Assembly: GCA_030615745.1 (NCBI GenBank) | Contig: JAUWYR010000018.1 | Span: 1 to 46,174, forward strand | DNA length: 46,174 bases | From: Candidatus Zixiibacteriota bacterium | GTDB taxonomy: Bacteria > Zixibacteria > MSB-5A5 > SM23-73-2 | Reading direction: 5' to 3' | Shown here: in pieces, positions 14,813 to 23,208 of the stretch | How the letters are laid out: each line of letters begins with the position of its first letter | How positions within the stretch are numbered: position 1 is the stretch's first letter | Made by a program: the position numbers and the translations under genes | The notes under the pieces: generated by a model | Seen by the model: the letters and a program-made list of their open reading frames with translations, nothing else | What the model was told of the DNA's origin: nothing | The model's database searches: none

Positions 14813-16285
14813 CTACTCACAGCTTACTTGAGGTATCGGGGGCAGGCTCTCCATACCATAACGACGAGCTTCCTTCTCCATCAGTTTGGTCAACTCCTTT
14901 TTTGCACTATCCGAAAGTTTTGAGGGAACGTAATCTTTAATCAGTTTTTCCACCTCACTGTGTGCCCTTTCCAAAAGGGTTACGCTACCTTCCTTTTGCC
15001 ATCTGGTTCTGCTTGCCCGGTCAACTGTTGGTCCTGGAAAATAAAATTCTTCCTTGAGATATCTACGGGTATGTTTTGATATAAGCAGGTGTTTTTCTCG
15101 GAGGAGTTCCTCGAATCGCGGAAGTGATGGAAAATCCTCTTTGGGCTCAATGCCTTTTATCATACGAAGGGTCATTCCGCAGATCTCGTTGTCCAGAACA
15201 AGTTTTTCAAGGCTCTGGCAGCTTTCAAAATCGAGCATCCCGGGACCTGATATGTTGTTTATGCCAGAGAGGACTGCCAGGGTTGCTCCCATTGAAGATT
15301 CGAGCCCTGCCTGATAATCGAGCTGTTTCGAATCGCTGAGTGAAATGTAAGCCTGAGTTGGCATCCCCAAAAATTTTCCAATCTCATTATATGCGCAGTC
15401 TGTCATCTGTGTTTCAACTGCACCCATTGGTGTTGTCTCATATCGGACATCAAATATGGCAGGCGAACCACCGTAAAGCAGGGGTGTGCCCGGATTGGTA
15501 AGCTGACTTATCACCACACCGCTTAAGGTCTCAGCAGTATGCTGCACAAGTGTTCCAACAAGGGTAACAGGCGCCATAAATCCTGATAATGGCATGGATA
15601 CAAATTCTACCGGGATTGAGTAATGCGCGCAGTCAACAAGATTTTGAGATGTTACATCGCTCCATTTTACAGGTGAAGTCGGGCAGCAGGAGAATATGGT
15701 AAGGGGTTTTAGAGCAAGCTTTTCTTTTGTCCCCCGAACAGCAAGCTGGAGGTCTTTCATAATATTGAATGCCTCGATGGTAAACGCTCCGGTGACAACG
15801 GGCTTTTCACAAAAAAGAAGGCTGAGGTAAAGCCGGTAACTATCCGAAATCTTTTCAGGGACATCAGCAGGTATTAATGCGGTGCTCTGAGAGGCGATGT
15901 TATTAAGCTGACTTATAACCTTTGCATAACTTATATAATCAGATGTTTTTGGTCTGTGAATCTTTTTAATATCATAATCTAAGATGTTTAATGCAGTGGA
16001 GCCGGGCGTGAAATAGACATTATATCCTGAAAAATTATGGGTTTGGTTACCAAAAACATCATAGAGTTTGAAGAAGCGTGGAACCGTTTCCAATGCCCTA
16101 TCTATAATCTTATCTGTAAGAAGGACATGGTATCTATCTATCTCCACTTTTGCCCCATGGTCTTGTAGCATGGATAAAATATTCTTGTTGTGAATTTCCA
16201 CTCCGAGTTTGCAAAGAACATCTCTTGCTTCTGAAATTATCCTCTCTATAAGTTCACCACTCAAAAATCTCACAACCGGCCTCAC
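14813..16285 (-). CDS. MttB-family (COG5598) methyltransferase, non-pyrrolysine type
   Basis: A 490-residue member of the trimethylamine:corrinoid methyltransferase superfamily. It is read through without any internal amber codon, so it belongs to the non-pyrrolysine branch, whose characterised members demethylate glycine betaine and related quaternary amines. Family blocks visible: FTPGSTALNILDYD (about 90-103), FSCCPTSPVKWS (about 199-210), GVVISQLTNPGTPLLYGG (about 250-267), and the C-terminal KHTRRYLKEEFYFPGPTVDR. The start is GTG with AAAGGAG six bases upstream. A strong sigma-70 promoter lies about 130 bases upstream. Downstream in the same direction are the reactivation, corrinoid and homocysteine-methyltransferase genes, so the methyl acceptor is probably homocysteine. 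The substrate is not determined. Confidence 0.88.
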   Translation of the reverse strand: MRPVVRFLSGELIERIISEARDVLCKLGVEIHNKNILSMLQDHGAKVEIDRYHVLLTDKIIDRALETVPRFFKLYDVFGNQTHNFSGYNVYFTPGSTALNILDYDIKKIHRPKTSDYISYAKVISQLNNIASQSTALIPADVPEKISDSYRLYLSLLFCEKPVVTGAFTIEAFNIMKDLQLAVRGTKEKLALKPLTIFSCCPTSPVKWSDVTSQNLVDCAHYSIPVEFVSMPLSGFMAPVTLVGTLVQHTAETLSGVVISQLTNPGTPLLYGGSPAIFDVRYETTPMGAVETQMTDCAYNEIGKFLGMPTQAYISLSDSKQLDYQAGLESSMGATLAVLSGINNISGPGMLDFESCQSLEKLVLDNEICGMTLRMIKGIEPKEDFPSLPRFEELLREKHLLISKHTRRYLKEEFYFPGPTVDRASRTRWQKEGSVTLLERAHSEVEKLIKDYVPSKLSDSAKKELTKLMEKEARRYGMESLPPIPQVSCE

Positions 16286-16411
16286 TTTGTACTCCTTTCA
16301 AATCCATGTTATATCATATCCAATCCTCAGATATTATTAGGAAATATCATCTGGGATACTGCTTGATTTCGCAAGAATCATTTAACACCATGTTCTTTTG
16401 GCTTCTTCTCA

Positions 16412-16440
16412 ATTATAGAACATTTTTGAATTGATGTCAA
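16412..16440 (-). promoter_or_regulatory. Consensus sigma-70 promoter for mttB
   Basis: Read on the minus strand: TTGACA (16440-16435), a 17-base spacer, then TATAAT (16417-16412). Both hexamers are perfect and spacing is ideal. It points at the mttB GTG 127 bases downstream, leaving a leader of roughly 120 bases with a weak ATGATATTTC/ATAATATCT fold but no cobalamin or SAM riboswitch I can recognise. A decayed copy of this region is at about 18350-18380. Confidence 0.8.
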
Positions 16441-16557
16441 CAATTGTGTGACCTTTGAGTGGGAAAATCTCAAAAACTAATCTTTTTGCTCGCCATAAGG
16501 TCCGCTTGAGCCAGCCTTGGGTTTACCCTTTTTCATAACTTGTGAAAAAATTTACTT

Positions 16558-16581
16558 AACCGGGAACTTTTTACCCCGGTT
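16558..16581. other. Hairpin AACCGGG / CCCGGTT between divergent genes
   Basis: A 7-bp stem (16558-16564 with 16575-16581) in the divergent mttB / S41-peptidase gap, 91 bases before the peptidase start. It could be an operator or leader structure; I see no known motif. The rest of the 386-base gap holds the mttB promoter and nothing else recognised. Confidence 0.4.
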
Positions 16582-16671
16582 AGACGTAAAAAATCTTAGT
16601 AAATGTATGGATATAAATATGGAATTGGTTTTGGAAAAAGACAATTAACCCTTAAGGAAAGGAAGGAGCTT

Positions 16672-18069
16672 ATGTGTTCAATATTAAGAGATATTTTCAA
16701 AAAATCAAACCTGGGAAATATTCAGTCATTGAAATTACCCTGCATTTTGCTGATAGCACTATTGGTGAGTTTGCCCACCAGTGCTGAGAGCCAAACAAAG
16801 TTAGTTCAGGACAAACAGGACAGAACGATCGACTCCAAAACGCAGGCGGAGGTCATCGACAGCGTGACCCAGGCACTCAACGAGGTTTATGTCTTCCCGG
16901 ATGTAGCTAAGAAGATGGAGAAACATCTTCGTAGCCAATACAAGAAGAAAAAATACGAAGACTTAACCAATCTAAGGGAATTTACCCAGAAGCTGAGCGA
17001 AGACCTTCACCAGATAAGTAATGATAAGCATCTCCGGGTAAGGTTTATGTCTGATGAGATGCTTGCCCAGTTTGAAGGTGACACGCTTACTGATGAAGAG
17101 AAACAGCGGCAGCTTGAGCAAAGGCGTCGGGACAACTTCTGCTTCAAAGAGGTAAAGCTTCTGGATGGCAACATTGGCTATATCGATCTTCGCTGTTTTT
17201 CGGAAGCCACGGATGCGGGGCCCACGGCAGTTGCCGCGATGAATTTTTTGGCGTATGCGGATGCTATTATCTTTGACCTGCGCCAAAACGGCGGAGGCTC
17301 GCCGAGTATGATTCAGCTTATCTCCAGTTATTTTTTCGAGGAGCCGGTTCATCTCAACAGCTTTTACATTCGCAAGTCCGATTCGACCAAACAGTTCTGG
17401 ACTCAATCACACGTTCAAGGTCCCCGAATGACCGATGTTGATATTTATGTGCTTACAAGCAACTATACCTTCTCCGGGGCGGAGGAATTTACTTACAATC
17501 TCAAAAACTTAGAGCGGGCAACAATAATCGGAGAAACCACCGGCGGCGGGGCTCACCCCATTGACATAAAAGTCTTTGCTAATCTGAATGTCGGAATGAC
17601 TTTGCCGTTCGGCCGGGCAGTCAATCCGATTACCGGAACCAACTGGGAGGGGACCGGTGTGACTCCTCATATTGAGGTAGCTCAGGAGGAGGCGCTGGAT
17701 GTGGCCCATCTCGAGGCTCTGAACAAGCTATTGGGAAAAGGAAAAGATCCTGATCGGCAAGCCCAGCTTGAATGGACAATAGACGGCATCCAAGTGAAGC
17801 TCAATCCGGTGACAATCGAGGTAAGCGAATTAAAAGCTTATGCTGGCCAATATGGTCCCAGGAAAGTCTGGGTTGAAGGCGGAAATCTGTACTACCAGCG
17901 TGAAAACAGACCAAGATACAAGCTCATACCCATGGGAAACCACAGATTCATGCTGGATGGCCTGGATAATTTTAGGATTCAATTCATCGTAGACGACAAC
18001 GGCGAGGTTACCGAATTGATCGGGCAGTATGACGACGGTCATACCGATAGCCATAAACGCAATCGATAA
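16672..18069 (+). CDS. Exported S41-family peptidase (IRBP/tail-protease-like)
   Basis: A serine protease of family S41 with an N-terminal signal or anchor (LPCILLIALLVSLPTSAES, about residues 22-40), so it works outside the cytoplasm. Order: helical N-terminal domain (about 55-150, with DKHLRVRF), catalytic core with DLRQNGGGSPSMIQLI, then the nucleophile serine in LTSNYTFSGAEEFTYNL and the ATIIGETTGGGAHP loop, and a C-terminal beta domain (DGIQVKLNPVTIEV onward) common on this subgroup. No PDZ domain is obvious. The ATG at 16672 is chosen because AAGGAAGGAG precedes it; an in-frame ATG at 16603 would add 23 residues before the signal and lacks an RBS. Confidence 0.85.
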   Translation: MCSILRDIFKKSNLGNIQSLKLPCILLIALLVSLPTSAESQTKLVQDKQDRTIDSKTQAEVIDSVTQALNEVYVFPDVAKKMEKHLRSQYKKKKYEDLTNLREFTQKLSEDLHQISNDKHLRVRFMSDEMLAQFEGDTLTDEEKQRQLEQRRRDNFCFKEVKLLDGNIGYIDLRCFSEATDAGPTAVAAMNFLAYADAIIFDLRQNGGGSPSMIQLISSYFFEEPVHLNSFYIRKSDSTKQFWTQSHVQGPRMTDVDIYVLTSNYTFSGAEEFTYNLKNLERATIIGETTGGGAHPIDIKVFANLNVGMTLPFGRAVNPITGTNWEGTGVTPHIEVAQEEALDVAHLEALNKLLGKGKDPDRQAQLEWTIDGIQVKLNPVTIEVSELKAYAGQYGPRKVWVEGGNLYYQRENRPRYKLIPMGNHRFMLDGLDNFRIQFIVDDNGEVTELIGQYDDGHTDSHKRNR

Positions 18070-18117
18070 AGCGTTATTCGAAGGGAAAGGTTAAGAAGAA
18101 GAATATCCGAAATCTTC

Positions 18118-18385
18118 TTACCGCACCAGCAGGTATGAATGCTGTGTTCTGAGACGGTCTGAGACTATCTTTTTTTGGTTGATCTCACAATAGCTTCTCA
18201 ACCGACCTCATTACACCCTCCTTTCAAGTCCACGACTAACGTCTTTGTCTTATGCAAAAACAAAAAAATAGTTCAGGAAAATATCGTGGAGGATAGTTCT
18301 TAACTTAATTACACATATTTGCCGCCAGGTTCTCTTGATCGTCACGTCAATTATAGAGCATTTTTAAGTTAATCTCCACAAATGG
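18118..18385 (-). pseudogene. Decayed duplicate of the mttB 5' region and promoter
   Basis: Pieces line up, in the same order and orientation, with the intact mttB start: CAGCAGGTATGAATGC resembles mttB coding near 15866-15890; CAACCGACCTCATTACACCC then TCCTTTCAAGTCCACG resembles the mttB GTG/RBS region near 16270-16298; and the stretch with CAATTATAGAGCATTTTTAAGTT resembles the promoter near 16410-16434. Most of the gene body is deleted and the -35 box is no longer TTGACA, so it is dead. It lies behind the S41 gene. Confidence 0.65.
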
Positions 18386-18519
18386 GTGAGCTGAAATTTT
18401 TAAATCTGAAAGAAAATTCTTTAAGACTTCAAAGAGGCACTGTCCCTAAGTGGACGATTTTAGAGCTTTTTTGATAGCAGAAGCTGAGGTTATGTAGATT
18501 CCTACACTTGATAACGGGG

Positions 18520-18625
18520 CCGACCTCACTCTCAGCAAACTTTTGTGTGTTTCGAGTTTCGCATACGATTGCACCATGCCAGGCTTAGTGTAAGTCGTTG
18601 GAAGATAATAAATTGGATGCCTAAC
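18520..18625. repeat. Dispersed ~105-bp repeat, copy A (pair with 31180-31285)
   Basis: CCGACCTCACTCTCAGCAAA and the following CTTTTGTGTG are identical to 31184-31213, and similarity continues to TCGTTGGAAG at about 18595-18605. The rest has diverged. It lies in the 735-base gap before the kinase, which otherwise holds the mttB remnant and no gene. Confidence 0.65.
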
Positions 18626-18739
18626 TAGATGATGTTAAAACCCGTCTGATGAGTCAAATGGCTTAGTTTTGCTCCAAGCCTGTTCACGCTATCTTTTTTT
18701 ACTTCACGACCTAGACACAGAACATTGAAGAGTTTTCGA

Positions 18740-18768
18740 TTGACAACAAGAATATCTTTCTTTTTATT
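18740..18768 (+). promoter_or_regulatory. Possible promoter of the kinase gene
   Basis: TTGACA (18740-18745), 17-base spacer, TTTATT (18763-18768; four of six consensus bases), 36 bases before the kinase ATG. The -35 is perfect, the -10 is weak. Confidence 0.4.
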
Positions 18769-18804
18769 AGATGTAGAACGATAATCTTTTGTACAAAGGA
18801 TAAA

Positions 18805-21033
18805 ATGATCGGCAAAACTATATCACATTATAAAATCCTTGAAAAACTTGGCGAAGGCGGAATGGGTGTGGTCTATAAAGCAGAGGATATCAAGCTCAAA
18901 CGTATGGTCGCTTTGAAGCTTTTGCCTGCTCATATTTCTGAGAGTTCCGAGGAGAAAGCTCGGTTTCTTCACGAGGCGCAAGCAGCTGCGGCACTGGATC
19001 ATCCCAACATCTGTACCATCTATGAAATTGAAGAGGTAAATGCCCAAATCTTCATTGCCATGGCTTACGTTGACGGGCAGAGCCTGAAGCAGAAGCTCGA
19101 ATCGGGACCGCTTAGATTAGAAGAAGCACTGGAAATTGCAATTCAGATTGCAGAAGGTTTAAAAGAGGCATACGACAAGGGTATTGTTCATCGAGATATC
19201 AAGAGTGCCAATATCATGGTAACCGATAAAGGTCAGGCTAAGATTATGGATTTCGGCGTAGCCAAGATAACCGGAGGTATGCAGGATGCCAAGGCAGGCA
19301 CGACCATGGGTACGGTAGCTTATATGTCTCCAGAACAGGCAAGTGGCGAAGAAGTTAATCATCGAACGGACATCTGGTCACTTGGTGTTGTCTTATACCA
19401 AATGATAACAGGGCAACTACCATTCCAAGGAGCTTATGAGCAAGCGATAGTATACTCTATCCTGAATGAGGAACCTGTACCGATAAAGCATTTGCCTGCT
19501 GAGGTCTCGTCAAGGTTGAATAAAATTCTGAGAAAAGCTCTTGCCAAGAATCTGAATTCGCGTTATCAGAACGCTGCAGAAATTCTGGGAAATTTAAGAA
19601 AGCTAAAAAAAGAGCTTGAATCCATAAGAGAGAGATCTTCTGAAAGAAAACCTCAACCTTCTATTGCTGTCCTACCCTTCACCAATTTGAGTGCCGACCC
19701 AGATCAGGAGTACTTCTGCGACGGTATGGCGGAGGAGATCATTAACGCGCTGACACACATTGAAAGTCTACGTGTAGTCGCTCGTACTTCGTCTTTTGCC
19801 TTCAAAGGGAAAAGTGAGGATATCCGTGAGATTGGCAGGAAATTGAATGTGGAAACATTGCTTGAAGGAAGTGTACGGAAAGTAGGCAACCGATTACGGG
19901 TAACGGCGCAGCTTGTTAATGCTGCTGATGGCTACCATCTCTGGTCTGAGAAATATGACCGAGATATCGAACACATCTTTGCCATACAGGATGAAATCTC
20001 CCTGGCGATCGTAGACAAACTGAAGGTTAAGCTTTTGAAAGAAGAGAAGGCAAGGTTGGTGAAACGTTTTACTGACAACCAGGAAGCCTATAACCTGTAT
20101 TTAAAGGGCCGCTGGTTCTGGAACAAAAGAACAGAGGAGGGGCTGAAGAAAGGGGCCGAATATTTCGAACAGGCGATTGAAAGAGATCCTCTCTATGCGC
20201 TTGCCTACGCAGGAACAGCCGACTGCTATGTTGTGCTGGGACATTATGGTTGGGTGCATCCAAAAGAGGCTTACCCCCGAGCAAGAGCTGCCGCGGAAAG
20301 GGCACTGGAGATAGACGATACGCTTGCCGAGGCTCACGCCTCAATGGGCTGGATCCGGACCTTTTATGATTGGGACTGGGCTGCTGCAGAAAATGAGTTC
20401 AGGCGAGCCCTTGATCTCAATCCAAACTATGCAACAGGTCACGAATGGTATGCCGTACATCTAGGAAATATAGGTCGATTCGATGAGGCGTTTGGGGAGC
20501 TGAAGCGAGCTCTTGAATTAGATCCCCTTTCGCTGATTATAAACGCGGTAGAAGCACATGCTTACACGTGGTTGCGGCAGTACGACAAAACTATAGATAA
20601 GTGCCGCAAAACGCTCGAAATGGACCCGAACTTTCTATTGGCACATCTTTTCCAGGCATGGGCATATGCTGCGAAAGGAATGTGGGAGGAAGCGATCATA
20701 TCTGCCCAGAGGGCCGTCACTCTTTCAGGAGAAAGCCCATTTGCATTATGGACACTTGGAACTGCTTATGCAATGTCAGGCCAAGAGAATCAGGCGCTAA
20801 AAACGCTCGATCGATTGGATGAGCTTTCGAAGCAAAGGTATGTTTCGCCTTACTGCAAAGCTATGATCTACCTGGGACTTGGCGATATGAATCAAGCATT
20901 CGAATATCTGGAAAAGGCTTATTTAGAACACGAATCTTTCCTGGCTACAATCAATACCTTACCCTTTTTTAACAGCGTGCGCTCGGATCCGAGGTTCAAG
21001 GCACTCCTGAAGAAAATGGGATTGGAAAAATGA
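18805..21033 (+). CDS. Ser/Thr protein kinase with TolB/FlgO-like domain and TPR array
   Basis: A 742-residue cytoplasmic Hanks-type kinase. Kinase domain about residues 9-275: glycine loop GEGGMG (16-21), catalytic K38 in VALKLL, HRD 129-131 in VHRDIKSANI, DFG 149-151. All catalytic residues are present, so it should be active. A linker leads to a domain of the FlgO/TolB-N type (about 285-410; PSIAVLPFTNLSADPDQEYF and LLEGSVRKVGNRLRVTAQLV), a fold usually fused to kinases, adenylate cyclases or winged helices in these bacteria. The C-terminal ~310 residues are TPR units (AFGELKRALELDPLSLIINA, AFEYLEKAYLEHE). There is no membrane segment. Target unknown; a convergent TPR lipoprotein gene lies 216 bases beyond. 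Confidence 0.88.
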   Translation: MIGKTISHYKILEKLGEGGMGVVYKAEDIKLKRMVALKLLPAHISESSEEKARFLHEAQAAAALDHPNICTIYEIEEVNAQIFIAMAYVDGQSLKQKLESGPLRLEEALEIAIQIAEGLKEAYDKGIVHRDIKSANIMVTDKGQAKIMDFGVAKITGGMQDAKAGTTMGTVAYMSPEQASGEEVNHRTDIWSLGVVLYQMITGQLPFQGAYEQAIVYSILNEEPVPIKHLPAEVSSRLNKILRKALAKNLNSRYQNAAEILGNLRKLKKELESIRERSSERKPQPSIAVLPFTNLSADPDQEYFCDGMAEEIINALTHIESLRVVARTSSFAFKGKSEDIREIGRKLNVETLLEGSVRKVGNRLRVTAQLVNAADGYHLWSEKYDRDIEHIFAIQDEISLAIVDKLKVKLLKEEKARLVKRFTDNQEAYNLYLKGRWFWNKRTEEGLKKGAEYFEQAIERDPLYALAYAGTADCYVVLGHYGWVHPKEAYPRARAAAERALEIDDTLAEAHASMGWIRTFYDWDWAAAENEFRRALDLNPNYATGHEWYAVHLGNIGRFDEAFGELKRALELDPLSLIINAVEAHAYTWLRQYDKTIDKCRKTLEMDPNFLLAHLFQAWAYAAKGMWEEAIISAQRAVTLSGESPFALWTLGTAYAMSGQENQALKTLDRLDELSKQRYVSPYCKAMIYLGLGDMNQAFEYLEKAYLEHESFLATINTLPFFNSVRSDPRFKALLKKMGLEK

Positions 21034-21249
21034 TTGGCAAGAACGCTCCCTCATCACATGTCCCCAAAAGATTAAGAGAAGTGAGGTAAGATTTCGTCTG
21101 ACTGTACGTGGTCAATAATCGCTTTCAGGTTGACAAGGGCTTTCTTGCACTGCTGTCGAAACGCGTACTATCACCTCAAATCTGCTCAATGTCGTCAATT
21201 GGTTCTTATAGGAAGATACAAATTGACCGGCATTGTTGCACCTAAGCCC

Positions 21250-22581
21250 TTACTGTATCTCTTGCTGTGCTGCTTCTCTGAGTCGTTCGATTTGCTCAGA
21301 GAAAACAGGCCCCAAGTCGGTTTTGTTCTCGAACTGTTTGGCCCAAGTTAGCATCTCGTATGCTTCCGAAGCACGTTTCGACTCTAAGAGTGCTTTGCTG
21401 TAAGCCAAAGCCAGTGCGGTCACGTTTGTAACTATGCGATTCGTAGACATAATCCGCACGGAACTGCGATCTTGAGCGCTCACAAGAGAACCTGCAAAAT
21501 CGTCAGGGTTTATACTACCGAGACTGATGCGCATCATTGACGTATCCTCAGAGCTCTCTGCGGGCTCTGGTAGCCATAACCAGAATGCTCCTGCCCTTTT
21601 GAGATGATCCTGAGTATTTGCGGCAAAGCTCAGGTCGCCTACAGTGACCGATATGGTAATCGGGTGGCTGAGGTCCCCATTTTGCCTATCTTTCAGCCAA
21701 CCTTGCATAATCTGGTTAGCTACAGTGATGAGTTTTCCGTCATCGCCCTGATAGACTCTGAGTGCGTCTAATTCGCTGTCTGTGACGGGGAGCTGTATCC
21801 CGTATTTATCTCGTACAAATCTCGCATACCATGCAGTGTTGAGGAGTGAATAATTTACGACAGCTACGTCCGTACGATAATTCTCAACCTCCTGAAGAGC
21901 TACTGCAGGATAGGTGTCCATATCTCCATTTGTCAGGAGAATTGCATTATCCGGAACATGGCGCAACATCCAACGATTGTAGTTAAGGGCTGATGGTGTA
22001 AAGAATTCGGTCTCGATAAACGAATACAGAGCCTTCTTTTCCAGATTCCGGTCTTCACGACGTATCGCCTCAGGCCAGATTCCAATCCAGGCATTGCCAT
22101 CGGTAGAATCGCATGTCACAGCCTTGAGAAGAAAACGCCAAGCACTGTCTTTGTCCGCCTTCGCCCAAGAACCATACATAGGATTGTATGCAAACCCCAA
22201 TACTGTATGGGCAAAGCTGTGACATGAATCAAGCTCAATGGCTTTATTGGCCATGATAAGTGCTTTATCTTTTAGATCAAGGCGACGATAGGTCTCGGCA
22301 AGCCAGGCGTAAGCATCTGGATTATTTTTATCCTGTTCAACGGCGCGTTCAAAAATGGGCCGCGCTTCTTCAAGCTGATTCTGACGGTAGAAGCTTAGAC
22401 CTTCATTTAGTCCTGAAGTCCGTTCTTTAGCACAGCTCAGTATGGCAAGCGAGCAGAACATAAAAACAAAGATAAGCATCCTGTGGATACCGTTGACTCG
22501 CCGGTTAGTGGCTATGGAGACATCAAACCTGATCATACTCACCTGCATGGTTGGGAAAGAAAATGGATTGAAATAGGTCAC
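21250..22581 (-). CDS. TPR lipoprotein
   Basis: About 443 residues. A hydrophobic stretch MLIFVFMFCSLAILSC ends in a lipobox cysteine followed by AKE, so the mature protein is probably an envelope lipoprotein. TPR units follow (EGLSFYRQNQLEEARPIFERAV, AYAWLAETYRRLDLKDKALI, HTVLGFAYNPMYGSWAKADKD). The middle region has ILLTNGDMDTYPAVALQEVE and VAVVNYSLLNTAWYARFVRD, a pattern I have seen beside O-mannosyl-type membrane proteins in this bacterial group, but no enzyme motif is visible. The GTG at 22581 has AAAGGAGG five bases upstream and is favoured over the ATG at 22626; an in-frame ATG at 22536 is another choice. It converges on the kinase gene. Confidence 0.7.
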   Translation of the reverse strand: MTYFNPFSFPTMQVSMIRFDVSIATNRRVNGIHRMLIFVFMFCSLAILSCAKERTSGLNEGLSFYRQNQLEEARPIFERAVEQDKNNPDAYAWLAETYRRLDLKDKALIMANKAIELDSCHSFAHTVLGFAYNPMYGSWAKADKDSAWRFLLKAVTCDSTDGNAWIGIWPEAIRREDRNLEKKALYSFIETEFFTPSALNYNRWMLRHVPDNAILLTNGDMDTYPAVALQEVENYRTDVAVVNYSLLNTAWYARFVRDKYGIQLPVTDSELDALRVYQGDDGKLITVANQIMQGWLKDRQNGDLSHPITISVTVGDLSFAANTQDHLKRAGAFWLWLPEPAESSEDTSMMRISLGSINPDDFAGSLVSAQDRSSVRIMSTNRIVTNVTALALAYSKALLESKRASEAYEMLTWAKQFENKTDLGPVFSEQIERLREAAQQEIQ

Positions 22582-22880
22582 ATCATCCTCCTTTCTGTTC
22601 ATCTTGAGTTCAAGATACGTCTTCAAAACATCTTGGACGTTTCATCTTACTAAGTTAAAAGATATTTTTTTGGATCGCAAGCTATTTCTTGTGTTGTCAT
22701 CCTATCCAATAGTAGGTATTAAGTGACGGTTACAGATTCTTCTCACGTTTTATGGAGGATGACGTATTACAATTCTTGGGTGTGGAGGAATTTGCTTATG
22801 GGAAAACGTAAGCGAAGAAGCTCTGTGTTTTGTTAAGCCAAGATGGACTAAGACATTGTGGGGTAACTAGATATAAATAT

Positions 22881-22948
22881 GCGGGCCGACGAGACTTGAT
22901 ACTTTCGACCTCCCCGACTTTACTGTCGGGACGTTCTAACCAAATACT
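22881..22948 (-). pseudogene. tRNA-Asp remnant (3' part, altered anticodon arm)
   Basis: Matches the intact tRNA-Asp at 32206-32281 at both ends: the TpsiC arm and 3' acceptor strand (GCCGACGAGAC) and, exactly, the 17 bases CGTTCTAACCAAATACT (22932-22948) from the D-loop side. The anticodon arm is replaced by CCGACTTTACTGTCGG and the 5' acceptor strand is absent, so it cannot make a normal tRNA. Confidence 0.65.
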
Positions 22949-23060
22949 CTATATATTTTTTATTTTTCTCCTTTTTAATCTCTTTTTCTTTTCTCATCGC
23001 TTCAGCCCTTGTGGTTAATTTCTCAAGATAAACTAATTTCCAGTTTCCTTTATACTGTGC
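22920..23060 (-). pseudogene. GIY-YIG endonuclease gene tail, copy 1
   Basis: On the minus strand the frame ending in the TAA at 22922-22920 reads YKGNWKLVYLEKLTTRAEAM then RKEKEIKKEKNKKYIEYLVR, the classic C-terminal half of small GIY-YIG (URI/UvrC-type) proteins. A stop lies just upstream and the catalytic GIY-YIG half is missing. Such genes commonly sit beside tRNA genes in related bacteria. Confidence 0.65.
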
Positions 23061-23141
23061 TCTCTGTTGGTCTTAAGCCAATAGAGAGCACAGAAATTGA
23101 CAGTCGAACATATAAAAAAACTCCTAATTGAATAAAATTGC

Positions 23142-23170
23142 TTGTCTATACGTAATTAAACTATTATAAT
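23142..23170 (+). promoter_or_regulatory. Duplicated sigma-70 promoter, copy 1
   Basis: TTGTCT (23142-23147), 17-base spacer, TATAAT (23165-23170). Identical boxes lie before the intact M16 gene at 27332-27360. Here it faces a truncated M16 start and then tldD, which it may now drive. Confidence 0.65.
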
Positions 23171-23208
23171 AATAAAAGAAAAAAAACTATAAGAGAAAGG
23201 ATGAGACA

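Noticed and set aside
14813-16285. Pyrrolysine-containing trimethylamine methyltransferase
   Set aside because: The frame has no internal TAG and no pylTSBCD gene is present, so the specific MttB call was not made.
16286-16440. Cobalamin or SAM riboswitch before mttB
   Set aside because: No B12-box or SAM core sequence was seen on the transcribed strand; only a promoter and a weak fold.
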